NCBI RefSeq assembly: GCF_003940805.1
Contig: NZ_CP034328.1
Location: 2,090,001 to 2,154,000 of the forward strand
Source of the DNA: Tabrizicola piscis
Lineage (GTDB): Bacteria; Pseudomonadota; Alphaproteobacteria; Rhodobacterales; Rhodobacteraceae
Direction of reading: 5' to 3'
DNA: 64,000 bases
The position numbers and the translations under genes were made by a program. Of the stretch, positions 51,327 to 59,542 are shown one piece after another. The notes beneath the pieces were generated by a model. That model made no database searches. It had not been told where the DNA came from and was given only the letters and a program-made list of their open reading frames with translations. The first letter of the stretch is position 1. Each line of letters opens with the position of its first letter.

Positions 51327-53024
51327 CTATTTGACCATATGAGGGCGCGACAGGCCGCGGTCGATGCGGGCCATGTCGATGCTGGCGGGGACATCCCCCA
51401 TCAGGACGGGCTGCATGCCCTGATTGCGCAGTTCCTGCAGGAAATCGCTGAACCCGGAAAGATCGGTCATATGCGGCAGTTCGGTCATCCGGTGCGGCGC
51501 GCGGGGGTTCAGGTCATCGACGATCTGATGGAGCGGTTCGACCGGGTCTTCGATGAAATCGGCCAAGGTCCAGATTCGGGTGCGGGCCTTGGTGTCGGGG
51601 CCATTCAGCAGGGCGATGAAATCCGCCTCGATCTTCTGGAGGCGGGCCGCTTCGGCGCGGATTTCCGGGAAGGGCCGGCCCGAGCGCCAGAGCGGGATGG
51701 CGAAGGCGCCGGACACCAGCAGAATGCTGGCGTTCGGGTCCCCGGCCAGAAACGGGGCGATGTCCTGCGCGTCACCCGGGCCGAACTGGAAGCATTGGCG
51801 TTCGCCGCGGCTGTTCCAGATCAGGCTGGTCAGGAAACTGCGCGGGTTGTAGTCGCGCAAGGCGGCGCTGTCAGACAGGCCGCCCTTGAACACCGCCTCA
51901 TCCCCGGCGAATTGCACGCGGTCTGGCGCGAACAGGTGGCCGTGCACCCGGGCATCGGCAACGCGGGTCAGCCAGGAGTGGAAATCGGGGAACAGGTCGG
52001 CAAAGCCTTCGAACACGCCATAGGGCGCGGCCGAGCGGTTGCCGCCGCGGGCCTTGGTGGGAAAACGGCTTTGCATGTAAAGGCCGGGGCGGCCTTTGGT
52101 CCTGCGCTCGACCGCCTTTGCGAAAAGCCGGTCGATCTTGCCGGGGTTGGGTTCGGGCCGGGTGGCGAGATCAGCCGAGGGGGACAGGTAGGTGTCGTAA
52201 AGCAGATCCGCCTGCGGCCAGATCTTGCGGGCAACGAAAGCATCCGTCCGGCGCAGGAGGTGGATGTGATCGTCGTAAAACACATGCGGGCGACCCTGAA
52301 AGTCGAACTTTGACAGGGTCAGAGACCGGCTTTCGACATTGGTCGAGACCTGGCGGACAAGGGTCTGGAAATAGCTTTCATCGGGGATCCAGACGCGCCG
52401 GAAATAGCGGTCGTGGCGCGCGCGGTCGGGGTGGGTCAGGATGGCCCGCAGCGACTGGCGGGTCAGGCACCACCACTGGCTGCCAAGATGCGGCACAAGG
52501 CCATCGGGGATCCGGCGTTGAAACCCGAAGCGGCGTTGCAGGTTCACATAGCCGTCAAACAACCGGCGCTGCCGTTTCCACGAGAAGGGGAAGCGCAAGG
52601 TAAAGCGTTCCCGGTTCAGGCCCCCAACCGTCCAGCCGACATCGGCGGTGGTGACGCTTTCGATGAAATCGGTCTGGGGATGGGCGGCAAGATGGTCCTG
52701 AAGCTCGGCCACCGGGCGGATCGGCAGGCAGGAGCCAGAGGCCAGAAAGACATGACCGACCTGCGGGAAGTCGCGCAGCATCAGGGCGGCAGCGGTTGAT
52801 GAGGCCTGAACAAGGCTGAAGGTGCCCCATTCGCAAGCGATGCGGGCGGAAAAGCGGATATCGGGCAGGTCAGCCAGATCAGCGGCAAGCTTGGCGCGAT
52901 CCTTCTCCGCAACGCGGCGGTCAAGGTGGATGACGACCGGGCAGCCGTGTTCGGCCCAATGCCGGGCGACCTGCGCCGCACGGTACAGCGCGGTGTGGCA
53001 CAGCATCACGATGCCAACCGTCAC
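51327..53024 (-). CDS. Core-2/I-branching-type glycosyltransferase (GT14-like) with large C-terminal domain
   Basis: A GTG at 53024, overlapping the preceding stop, gives 565 aa. The N-terminal half (VTVGIVMLCHTALYRAAQVARHW, VVIHLDRRV, VFLASGSCLPIRPV, HLGSQWWCLTRQSL, WIPDESYFQTLV) matches the branching N-acetylglucosaminyltransferase fold (GT14). The C-terminal half (about 330-565) is a domain I do not recognise, with GVFEGFADLFPDFHSWL and IWTLADFIEDPVEPLHQIVDDL; it resembles the DUF5928 type seen in Rhodobacteraceae. It should transfer a sugar to a glycan. Coupled to the sulfotransferase downstream. Confidence 0.85.
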   Translation of the reverse strand: MTVGIVMLCHTALYRAAQVARHWAEHGCPVVIHLDRRVAEKDRAKLAADLADLPDIRFSARIACEWGTFSLVQASSTAAALMLRDFPQVGHVFLASGSCLPIRPVAELQDHLAAHPQTDFIESVTTADVGWTVGGLNRERFTLRFPFSWKRQRRLFDGYVNLQRRFGFQRRIPDGLVPHLGSQWWCLTRQSLRAILTHPDRARHDRYFRRVWIPDESYFQTLVRQVSTNVESRSLTLSKFDFQGRPHVFYDDHIHLLRRTDAFVARKIWPQADLLYDTYLSPSADLATRPEPNPGKIDRLFAKAVERRTKGRPGLYMQSRFPTKARGGNRSAAPYGVFEGFADLFPDFHSWLTRVADARVHGHLFAPDRVQFAGDEAVFKGGLSDSAALRDYNPRSFLTSLIWNSRGERQCFQFGPGDAQDIAPFLAGDPNASILLVSGAFAIPLWRSGRPFPEIRAEAARLQKIEADFIALLNGPDTKARTRIWTLADFIEDPVEPLHQIVDDLNPRAPHRMTELPHMTDLSGFSDFLQELRNQGMQPVLMGDVPASIDMARIDRGLSRPHMVK

Positions 53025-54031
53025 GCCCAGTTCCCTTTCGACATCAGCCCCAGAATTTCGAGTTGGCGCCAGTTGATATACTTCTCGCTCCAATTGCACC
53101 ACAGATCGCGCTCCTGCGCGATGCCTTCGCGATAGGCGCGGTATTCGTGGCTTTCGGCGTAGTGCTGGCCACGGGCAAGCTCTTCCTCGGCCTTGGCGGC
53201 GAAGGTGTCGAGGAACTTGGCATGCAGCAGGCAGCCCGAGGGTTTTTCGCCGCCATTATCCTCGTACACAAGGTTCAGCCCGCGCGGCAGCATCATATGG
53301 GTGGAACTGACATAGGCATAGCCGCGGGCCCATTTCACCAAGGGAACCTTGTTCATCGCCGGGGCCTTCTTCGGGAGATCCGAAAAGAAGACGCGGGCGC
53401 GGGGGCCACCCTGGATCCAGAGGTTGCGAAAGGTGGGGTTGCGAGTGACCGTGTAGTTGCCGCTGTCGAAGTACTGAGCGATTTCGAACGGGTTCTGACC
53501 TTCGCGGTACGGCTGCGCGTGCATCGCGCCCTTGGGGTACATGTCCAGAAGCATGGCCGAAAAGCTGCGCGCGCCCGCACTGTCCAGCCAGTCGGTCAGT
53601 GCGCGCAGGGGGCGGGTTTCGCAAAACGGGTAGACCAGAAATTCATCGACATCGACCGTCAGGCACCAGTTGCCGGTGCCATAGCGGCGCAGCAGGTGCA
53701 TCATCCAGTCCATCCCGAAGCGGGATTGCTTGTAGCCGGCCCCGGTTGTCCAAAGCGACACATCCGGCTGCTCTGCCAGATACTCACGGGTGCCGTCGTC
53801 TGACGCGTTGTCCACGATCAAAAAGTGATCGACCCCGATCTTGCGGTAGTATTCCAGAAAGAAGGGCAGGCGCACCCGTTCGTTGCGAATGGTGGAAAAC
53901 AGAAGGATCGGCTGCGGGCGAACCTGAGAGGTCCGGTTGGCCACCTGGGTCAACTGGCGGCGGCGGCGAAAGGCACGCGCCAACAGATACTGGCGCCGCA
54001 GCCGCAGACGGTAGGCCGACATCAGCGACAT
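53021..54031 (-). CDS. GT2-family glycosyltransferase
   Basis: The 336-aa protein has a GT-A core: STIRNERVRLPFFLEYYRKIGVDHFLIVDNASDDGT, the DxD-like CLTVDVDEFLVYPF and GGPRARVFF. The C-terminal helical segment KAEEELARGQHYAESHEY ends in WRQLEILGLMSKGNW. It resembles the Glyco_tranf_2_4 group, common in alphaproteobacterial exopolysaccharide loci. It is paralogous to the next gene upstream (about 45 percent identical by eye). Its GTGA end overlaps the GT14-like gene. Confidence 0.9.
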   Translation of the reverse strand: MSLMSAYRLRLRRQYLLARAFRRRRQLTQVANRTSQVRPQPILLFSTIRNERVRLPFFLEYYRKIGVDHFLIVDNASDDGTREYLAEQPDVSLWTTGAGYKQSRFGMDWMMHLLRRYGTGNWCLTVDVDEFLVYPFCETRPLRALTDWLDSAGARSFSAMLLDMYPKGAMHAQPYREGQNPFEIAQYFDSGNYTVTRNPTFRNLWIQGGPRARVFFSDLPKKAPAMNKVPLVKWARGYAYVSSTHMMLPRGLNLVYEDNGGEKPSGCLLHAKFLDTFAAKAEEELARGQHYAESHEYRAYREGIAQERDLWCNWSEKYINWRQLEILGLMSKGNWA

Positions 54032-54044
54032 GCCACCCCCCGTG

Positions 54045-55136
54045 TCATATCCAGCCCCCGCGCGACAGAAGGCCCAGCGCCTCCATCTGGCGCCAACCTG
54101 TGTAGCGGGTGGATGCGGCGCAGTGCAGAACAGGGTCGGCGGTCAGACGGTCGTAGTAGGCGGCGTATTGCGCGCCGTCGTTGAAGTGTTCGCCCCGGGC
54201 CTTTTCCTCAACCGAGCGGTCGATGATTTCCGGCAGGAACTTGGTGTGCAGCAGGACGCCAGACGTAAGCTCGCCCCCTTCCGTGTCATAGACGCGGTTC
54301 AGGTGCGGCGGCAGAAGCGCGTGGGTCGAGGTGACATAGGCATAGCGCCAGTGCCAGCGGACCAGCGGGGTCTTGTTCAGCGTCGGCGCGCGGCGGGGGG
54401 ATTGGCCAAAGAAGGCGCGGGCGCGGGCACCGCCCTGCACCCAGAGATTGCCCATCCGGGGCTGCACCTGGACTTGATAATTGCCACCGTCGAAGAACGG
54501 CAGGTGATCCAACGGGTTGTCGCCGGGCTGGTGGTCCGTCTGCGAGACGGGGCCGGCGGGATACATGTCCACCGTCAGCGCGCCGAATGAACGGCGGCCC
54601 TGCCGGTCAAGCCAGTTGGTCAGGGCCGACAGGGGCCTGGTCTGCCAATAGGGGTAGATCAGGATTTCATCCGCATCCAGCGTCAGGCACCAATGGCCGT
54701 GCCCATGGCGCAGCATCAGCCAGGTCAGCCAGTCCATCCCGAAGCGCGCGGCCTTGTAGCTGGCCGCCGTTTGCCAAAGCGAAACGTCCGGTTGATCGCG
54801 CAGCAGGTCAGCGGTGCCATCGGTGCTGGCGTTGTCGACGATCAGGAAGTGGCGGATGCCAAGGCGGCGGTTGTGGTCCAGAAGGAACGGCAATCGCGGC
54901 GCTTCGTTGCGGATACACAGGAAACACAGCACATCACCGGGGGTGATGGCAGCGGTACGATCCACCACGGCTGTCAGCTGGCGACGGCGACGGACGGCGC
55001 GGGCCAGAAGAAAGCGGCGGCGAAGTCGCAGGCGATAGGCTTGCCAAAGCGCAGCGGGGCCGGTCACACGGTCTGGCAGGGTGCCAATAGGGCAGGCCGT
55101 TGAAGGCCTGCCCGCATGCGTAGAGGCCTTGGTCAA
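54045..55136 (-). CDS. GT2-family glycosyltransferase, paralogue
   Basis: The 363-aa protein aligns along its whole length with the neighbour: LCIRNEAPRLPFLLDHNRRLGIRHFLIVDNASTDGT, CLTLDADEILIYPYW, GGARARAFFG and the ending GWRQMEALGLLSRGGW. Its N-terminus carries about 27 extra residues, and an in-frame later start is possible. Tandem duplication followed by divergence is likely. The gene ends 13 bases before its paralogue and follows galU by 3 bases, suggesting one transcript. Confidence 0.9.
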   Translation of the reverse strand: MTKASTHAGRPSTACPIGTLPDRVTGPAALWQAYRLRLRRRFLLARAVRRRRQLTAVVDRTAAITPGDVLCFLCIRNEAPRLPFLLDHNRRLGIRHFLIVDNASTDGTADLLRDQPDVSLWQTAASYKAARFGMDWLTWLMLRHGHGHWCLTLDADEILIYPYWQTRPLSALTNWLDRQGRRSFGALTVDMYPAGPVSQTDHQPGDNPLDHLPFFDGGNYQVQVQPRMGNLWVQGGARARAFFGQSPRRAPTLNKTPLVRWHWRYAYVTSTHALLPPHLNRVYDTEGGELTSGVLLHTKFLPEIIDRSVEEKARGEHFNDGAQYAAYYDRLTADPVLHCAASTRYTGWRQMEALGLLSRGGWI

Positions 55137-55139
55137 GGC

Positions 55140-56036
55140 TTACTGAGCTGCTTTTTGCATGGCCATGAGGTCATGCAGGAACTCTCCAAACTCGGCCCCG
55201 AATTCCGGGCGCGACAGGCCGAAGGCGACGGTGGCCTGCAGGAACCCGATCTTTGAGCCACAGTCGTAGCGTTGACCCCGGAAGCGCAGGCCGAAAACGC
55301 CGGCCTTGCTGCGGGTTTCTTCGGCGATGGCGTCGGTCAGCTGGATTTCCCCATTGGCGCCCTGCTTCATCCGGTTGAGGTTTGTCAGCACTTTGGGCGT
55401 CAGGATGTAGCGGCCGATTACGGCAAGGTTCGACGGGGCGTCCGCCGCCTTGGGCTTTTCGACCATGCCCTTGACGCGGACGATCGAGCCATTGTCTTCC
55501 CCGATATCAAGCACACCGTAGGATGAGATGCGGGACGGCGGCACTTCCATCGCGGCGACCATGCAGCCACCGGTTTCGGCATGCGCTTCGACCATCTGTT
55601 GCAGGCAGGGGCGTTCGGCGGCGATCACGTCATCGGGCAGAACGACGGCAAAGGGTTCGTTGCCGATCAGCCGACGCGCGCACCAGACGGCATGACCAAG
55701 GCCCATCGGCCGGTTCTGCCGGACATAGGCGATGGCGCCGCTGTCCATGTTGGTGTCCTTGAGGATTTCCAGCAGGTCTTCCTTGCCCGACCGTCGCAGC
55801 GTGCTTTCCAGTTCGGGGGCGTGGTCGAAGTAATCCTCAAGCGCGGATTTCCCGCGCGAGGTGACAAAAATGAATTCCTTGATCCCGGCAGCGCGCGCTT
55901 CGTCAATGGCGTACTGGATGAGCGGCCGGTCGACGAGGGTCATGATCTCTTTCGGGATCGACTTGGTCGCCGGAAGGAACCGCGTACCAAGCCCCGCCAC
56001 CGGAAAAACGGCCTTGGTAATCTTATTGATCTTCAT
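55140..56036 (-). CDS. galU: UTP-glucose-1-phosphate uridylyltransferase
   Basis: The 298-aa protein has VFPVAGLGTRFLPATKSIPKEIM, DRPLIQYAIDEA, FVTSRGKSALEDYFD, VVLPDDVI, PKVLTNL and GQRYDCGSKIGFLQATV, all typical of GalU. It makes UDP-glucose for surface polysaccharide. It is probably the first gene of a transcript running galU-GT2-GT2-GT14-sulfotransferase. The 176 bases upstream are AT-rich and hold the promoter. Confidence 0.96.
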   Translation of the reverse strand: MKINKITKAVFPVAGLGTRFLPATKSIPKEIMTLVDRPLIQYAIDEARAAGIKEFIFVTSRGKSALEDYFDHAPELESTLRRSGKEDLLEILKDTNMDSGAIAYVRQNRPMGLGHAVWCARRLIGNEPFAVVLPDDVIAAERPCLQQMVEAHAETGGCMVAAMEVPPSRISSYGVLDIGEDNGSIVRVKGMVEKPKAADAPSNLAVIGRYILTPKVLTNLNRMKQGANGEIQLTDAIAEETRSKAGVFGLRFRGQRYDCGSKIGFLQATVAFGLSRPEFGAEFGEFLHDLMAMQKAAQ

Positions 56037-56212
56037 GTTCGATCCGTTTCTGCATCTTGAGGGCCAAGGGAGCGGCCCTACTTTGTCTTCACGATCCTAA
56101 TTGCAGATGAATTTGACCTTATCCGGGCAGTCGCGCGGCATTATCGCCAATTTGCACGGCATAACGTCAGTTGCACACAAAAAGTTTCTACTTGCGGGAC
56201 AGTGAGCAAGGT

Positions 56213-57022
56213 TCAGCACGACTGCTGAGGGTCTGCTGCCTGCTTTACCAGCATCGCTTCGATGACCGCAACGTCCGAGGGGTTGTTCAACTCCCAGAAC
56301 TCCCGGCCCTCGGCGTTCACTTCGACACATAGGACGTTGCGATTGTTTTCGAGGAAGCGCAACTGCTCAAGCCCCTCAAGCACCTCAAGCGGGCCGATGG
56401 GCCAGGCGGGATAGTCGGCAAGGGCAGCGGGGCGGTAGGCGTAGACGCCGACGTGGTGGAAGACCGGGGTGGGTTCCTCGGGTGCATAGTCGCGCCCCGT
56501 GTAGGGGATGACCTCTTTCGAGAAGTAGAGCGCGCGGCCCCCGGCACCGAAAACGGCTGTCGTGCCACCCACGCGCCCGGCGCGGCGGTCGGCGAGGAAC
56601 CCGGCAACGGCCCGGCCATCGCAGCGCAGGACGGGGGTCGCAATGTCGGCGGCGGGGTCGGCGGCCAGCCCCTTGACCAGGTCTTCGACAAACCACGCGG
56701 GGGTCAGGGGAGCATCCCCCTGCAGGTTCACGACAACGTCGAAGCCGGGCAGGATCGCCGCCACTTCGGCGCAGCGTTCGGTGCCGTTGCGGGCGGCGGA
56801 GGAGGTCATCACCACCTCGGCCCCGAAGGCCCGCGCATGAGTGGCGATGCGGTCATCGTCTGTCGCCACGACCACGCGGTCGATGCCGCGAACGGCCATT
56901 GCCGCCTCCCAGCTCCGGCGAATCAGGGTCTTTGCACCATCAGGTCCGCGCAATGTGACCAAAGGCTTGCCGGGGTAGCGGGTTGAGGCATAGCGGGCGG
57001 GAATGGCCACAAGGGTCTTCAT
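56213..57022 (-). CDS. kdsB: CMP-Kdo synthetase
   Basis: The 269-aa protein matches 3-deoxy-manno-octulosonate cytidylyltransferase: LVAIPARYASTRYPGKPL, NGTERCAEVA, VVNLQGDAPLTP and YAPEEPTPVFHHVGVYAYR. It activates Kdo for lipopolysaccharide or capsule. Notable is the APLTP in place of the usual EPLI segment, possibly a Kdo-like substrate variation. The ATG overlaps the cysQ stop in ATGA. Together with kdsD it places Kdo use in this organism. Confidence 0.9.
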   Translation of the reverse strand: MKTLVAIPARYASTRYPGKPLVTLRGPDGAKTLIRRSWEAAMAVRGIDRVVVATDDDRIATHARAFGAEVVMTSSAARNGTERCAEVAAILPGFDVVVNLQGDAPLTPAWFVEDLVKGLAADPAADIATPVLRCDGRAVAGFLADRRAGRVGGTTAVFGAGGRALYFSKEVIPYTGRDYAPEEPTPVFHHVGVYAYRPAALADYPAWPIGPLEVLEGLEQLRFLENNRNVLCVEVNAEGREFWELNNPSDVAVIEAMLVKQAADPQQSC

Positions 57023-57810
57023 TTCAGCACCACCCCCGGCGCGTGGGCGATGAAGAACGGGTTGTCCCAGCCGGGCTTGCCATAGGCCAGGGGCGTGTGG
57101 TCATCAAAGCGCACGATATGGCCACCTGCCCCGCGCAACACGGCATCGCCTGCTGCGGTGTCCCACTCCATCGTGCGGCCAAGCCGGGGATAAAGGTCCG
57201 CCTCACCCGTGGCGACAAGGCAGAACTTCAGGCTGGACCCGGCGGATTTCATGTCCTGCACGGCGTAGCGGCTGATGTAGTCATCGGTTGCCTGATCGCG
57301 GTGGGATTTCGACGCCACCACCATCAGCGCCGCATTGTCCGGCGTGGCGACCCGCAAAGGCCGGGTCGGGCCGGGAGTTTCCTTGTCAAAGGTGCCCGTC
57401 TCTTCGACCGAGGTACCATCGGGCAGGGTGTAGAACAGCCGCCCCTGCGCGGGGGCATAGACGATGCCGCTGACCGGAATGCCGTCCTGCACATAGGCGA
57501 TGTTCACGGTGAAATCGCCCCGGCGCTGGACGAATTCCTTGGTGCCATCCAGCGGGTCGACGATCAGAAATGTCCGCGCGACAAGCGCATGGCTGGCGGC
57601 CTGTTCCTCGGTGATCAGGACGACATCGGGAAATGCCGCGCGCAGACCTGCGGAAATGAGGGCATCGGCAGCCTCATCCGCCTCGGTCACGGGGCTGGAG
57701 TCGCCTTTGGCACGCACGTCGAAATCAGGGCGCCCGTAGACGGCCATGATGCTGTCTCCGGCATCCAGAGCAAGGCGGCGCATGAGGGGCACAAGGCGGG
57801 CGAGATCCAT
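57019..57810 (-). CDS. cysQ: 3'(2'),5'-bisphosphate nucleotidase CysQ
   Basis: The ATG at 57810 follows AGGAGAAACG; 263 aa. The inositol-monophosphatase-like metal site is complete: DSSPVTEAD, LITEEQA, the signature IVDPLDGTKEF and the C-terminal EWDTAAGDAVLRGAGG. CysQ hydrolyses PAP, the by-product of PAPS-dependent sulfation, to AMP. Its presence next to a glycan locus with a sulfotransferase is functionally coherent. It is coupled to kdsB. Confidence 0.94.
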   Translation of the reverse strand: MDLARLVPLMRRLALDAGDSIMAVYGRPDFDVRAKGDSSPVTEADEAADALISAGLRAAFPDVVLITEEQAASHALVARTFLIVDPLDGTKEFVQRRGDFTVNIAYVQDGIPVSGIVYAPAQGRLFYTLPDGTSVEETGTFDKETPGPTRPLRVATPDNAALMVVASKSHRDQATDDYISRYAVQDMKSAGSSLKFCLVATGEADLYPRLGRTMEWDTAAGDAVLRGAGGHIVRFDDHTPLAYGKPGWDNPFFIAHAPGVVLK

Positions 57811-57928
57811 CGTTTCTCCTGTGTATCGCAAGGCAATTGAACATGTGGTCGCGCGCCCTTATCCTGCGCCGGTAACGGAACGGCAAGTTTTCCCTGCGCA
57901 GGGTGCCGAACCTGACGAGGTCACGCAG

Positions 57929-58753
57929 ATGTTCCGCTATCAACGGCGCAAGCAATCCACGATTGGCAAAGCGTTCCAGACGCTGGAGCTGATGTTCCAC
58001 GTGGCTGTGCGCAACCTGCGCAAGTCGAACGGGAATGCGGTGCTGGGGCTTGTGATGTCCATCGTGCAGTCGCTGCTGATGGTCGTGATCATGTATGTCC
58101 TGTTTTCGTTCCTTGGTCTGCGCAAGATCGCGGTGCGCGGCGATTTCATGCTTTACGTCATGTCAGGCGTCTTCATGTTCATGACGCATGTGAAGGCGAT
58201 TGGCGCGGTATCCGGCGCGGATGGGCCGACGTCCAGCATGATGATGCATTCACCGATGAACCCGATCATCTCGATCGCGGGGGCGGCGCTGGCATCGCTG
58301 TATCAGCAGGTATTGGCCGCGACTGTCATCCTGTTCAGCTATCACACGCTGTTCACACCGATCAGCATCGATGAACCGGTGGGCGTGCTGGGGATGTTCC
58401 TGTTGTCGTGGCTGACTGGCGTGGGCATCGGCATGGTGCTGCTTTCCGCCAAGCCCTGGCAGCCAGAGCTGATGGGAATCCTGACCACCATCATCATGCG
58501 GGTCAACATGATCGCCTCGGGCAAGATGATCGTGGCCAACAATGCCAAGCCGGAAATGCGGGCGATGTTCGACTGGAATCCGCTGTTTCATACCATCGAT
58601 CAGGGCCGCGGGTTCATGTTCCTGAACTATCAGCCGCGCTATACGTCGGTCGAGTATCCGATCTACGTCACGCTGGTCTGTGTGATGCTGGGCCTGATGG
58701 CGGAGTTCTTCACCCGGCAATACGCGTCTGCAAGTTGGGGGAAGGGCCGATGA
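57929..58753 (+). CDS. ABC-2-type polysaccharide export permease (KpsM/Wzm-like)
   Basis: The ATG at 57929 follows GAGGTCACG; 274 aa. Six or so membrane helices (VLGLVMSIVQSLLMVVIMYVL, MLYVMSGVFMFMTH, GVLGMFLLSWLTGVGIGMVLL, YVTLVCVMLGLMAEFF) and a cytoplasmic N-terminal amphipathic segment fit a capsule/O-antigen exporter permease. The ATPase partner is not in the window. It is divergent from cysQ and coupled to the SH3 protein by an ATGA. It probably exports the glycan made by the neighbouring locus. Confidence 0.85.
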   Translation: MFRYQRRKQSTIGKAFQTLELMFHVAVRNLRKSNGNAVLGLVMSIVQSLLMVVIMYVLFSFLGLRKIAVRGDFMLYVMSGVFMFMTHVKAIGAVSGADGPTSSMMMHSPMNPIISIAGAALASLYQQVLAATVILFSYHTLFTPISIDEPVGVLGMFLLSWLTGVGIGMVLLSAKPWQPELMGILTTIIMRVNMIASGKMIVANNAKPEMRAMFDWNPLFHTIDQGRGFMFLNYQPRYTSVEYPIYVTLVCVMLGLMAEFFTRQYASASWGKGR

Positions 58754-59346
58754 TCCGTCTGGCAGTGCTGCTGCTTGGGCTGACTGCCAGTGCGGTTGGC
58801 GCTGAGGTTTACCCCGCCTTCCACGCCGTTGTCGGGGTGGCTGAGGATGACGTTCTGAACATCCGCACGGCCCCTGATGCGGGGGCTGACATCATCGGCA
58901 CGCTGGCGCCCAATGCGATGGGGGTCGAGGTGATTGGCGTCACCGAAGGCTGGGCGCTGGTGAATACGGGTGAAGGATCGGGCTACGCGTCGCTGCAGTT
59001 TCTTGCGCGTGAGGAGGGGCCGGACTGGTATGCCTTGGAACAGCCGCTGGCCTGTTTCGGGACGGAACCCTTCTGGTCGCTTGCGATTGATCCCACTGCC
59101 GGTGTCACCGACTATTCCACTCCGGAACCGGACGAGGCGCGGCAGGGCACCATCGGCCAGACCTGGCCGGGCGCACCCTGGGCCCCTACCGCAGCCCTTG
59201 CGATGGACGAGGGGATGGCAGTGTTGCGACCGGCCGAATGCAGTGACGGAATGTCCGACCGCAGCTTCGGCATCGCGATCGACGTCTTCCTGACACAGGG
59301 CGACCGGCAGCGTCTTTCCGGCTGCTGTGTGCTTGGCGCGCCCTGA
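58750..59346 (+). CDS. Secreted SH3-domain protein with COG3650-like domain
   Basis: The 198-aa protein has a signal peptide (MIRLAVLLLGLTASAVGA), an SH3b-like segment (LNIRTAPDAGADIIGTLAPNAMGVEVIGVTEGWALVNTGEGSGYAS) and a C-terminal domain with LACFGTEPFWSLAID, ECSDGMSDRSFGIAIDVF and LSGCCVLG. The Cys pattern and the ACFGTEPFW segment resemble COG3650 envelope proteins. Function unknown. It starts in an ATGA with the permease, hinting at a linked role. Confidence 0.8.
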   Translation: MIRLAVLLLGLTASAVGAEVYPAFHAVVGVAEDDVLNIRTAPDAGADIIGTLAPNAMGVEVIGVTEGWALVNTGEGSGYASLQFLAREEGPDWYALEQPLACFGTEPFWSLAIDPTAGVTDYSTPEPDEARQGTIGQTWPGAPWAPTAALAMDEGMAVLRPAECSDGMSDRSFGIAIDVFLTQGDRQRLSGCCVLGAP

Positions 59347-59406
59347 CCCGCCGGGGTGGTTCGAAAAAATCCTGAAAGATTCGCAGAAGACTCTGCGTGC
59401 CAACCG

Positions 59407-59434
59407 TTGCAGGGGCTTTGGCACCCCCCTATAT
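59407..59434 (+). promoter_or_regulatory. Heat-shock (RpoH) promoter for dnaK
   Basis: TTGCAG at 59407-59412, a 16-base spacer and CTATAT at 59429-59434 preceded by CCCCC form a good alphaproteobacterial RpoH-like promoter about 108 bases before dnaK. Confidence 0.65.
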
Positions 59435-59542
59435 ACGGCAGGCACGACGACAGGCCGCCAGATCTGTCGCCTCATCCATGGCGGGGATGCCGAATTGGAA
59501 GGGTCCTTGCCGGAACATCGCCTGAAGTAAAGGGATACACAC

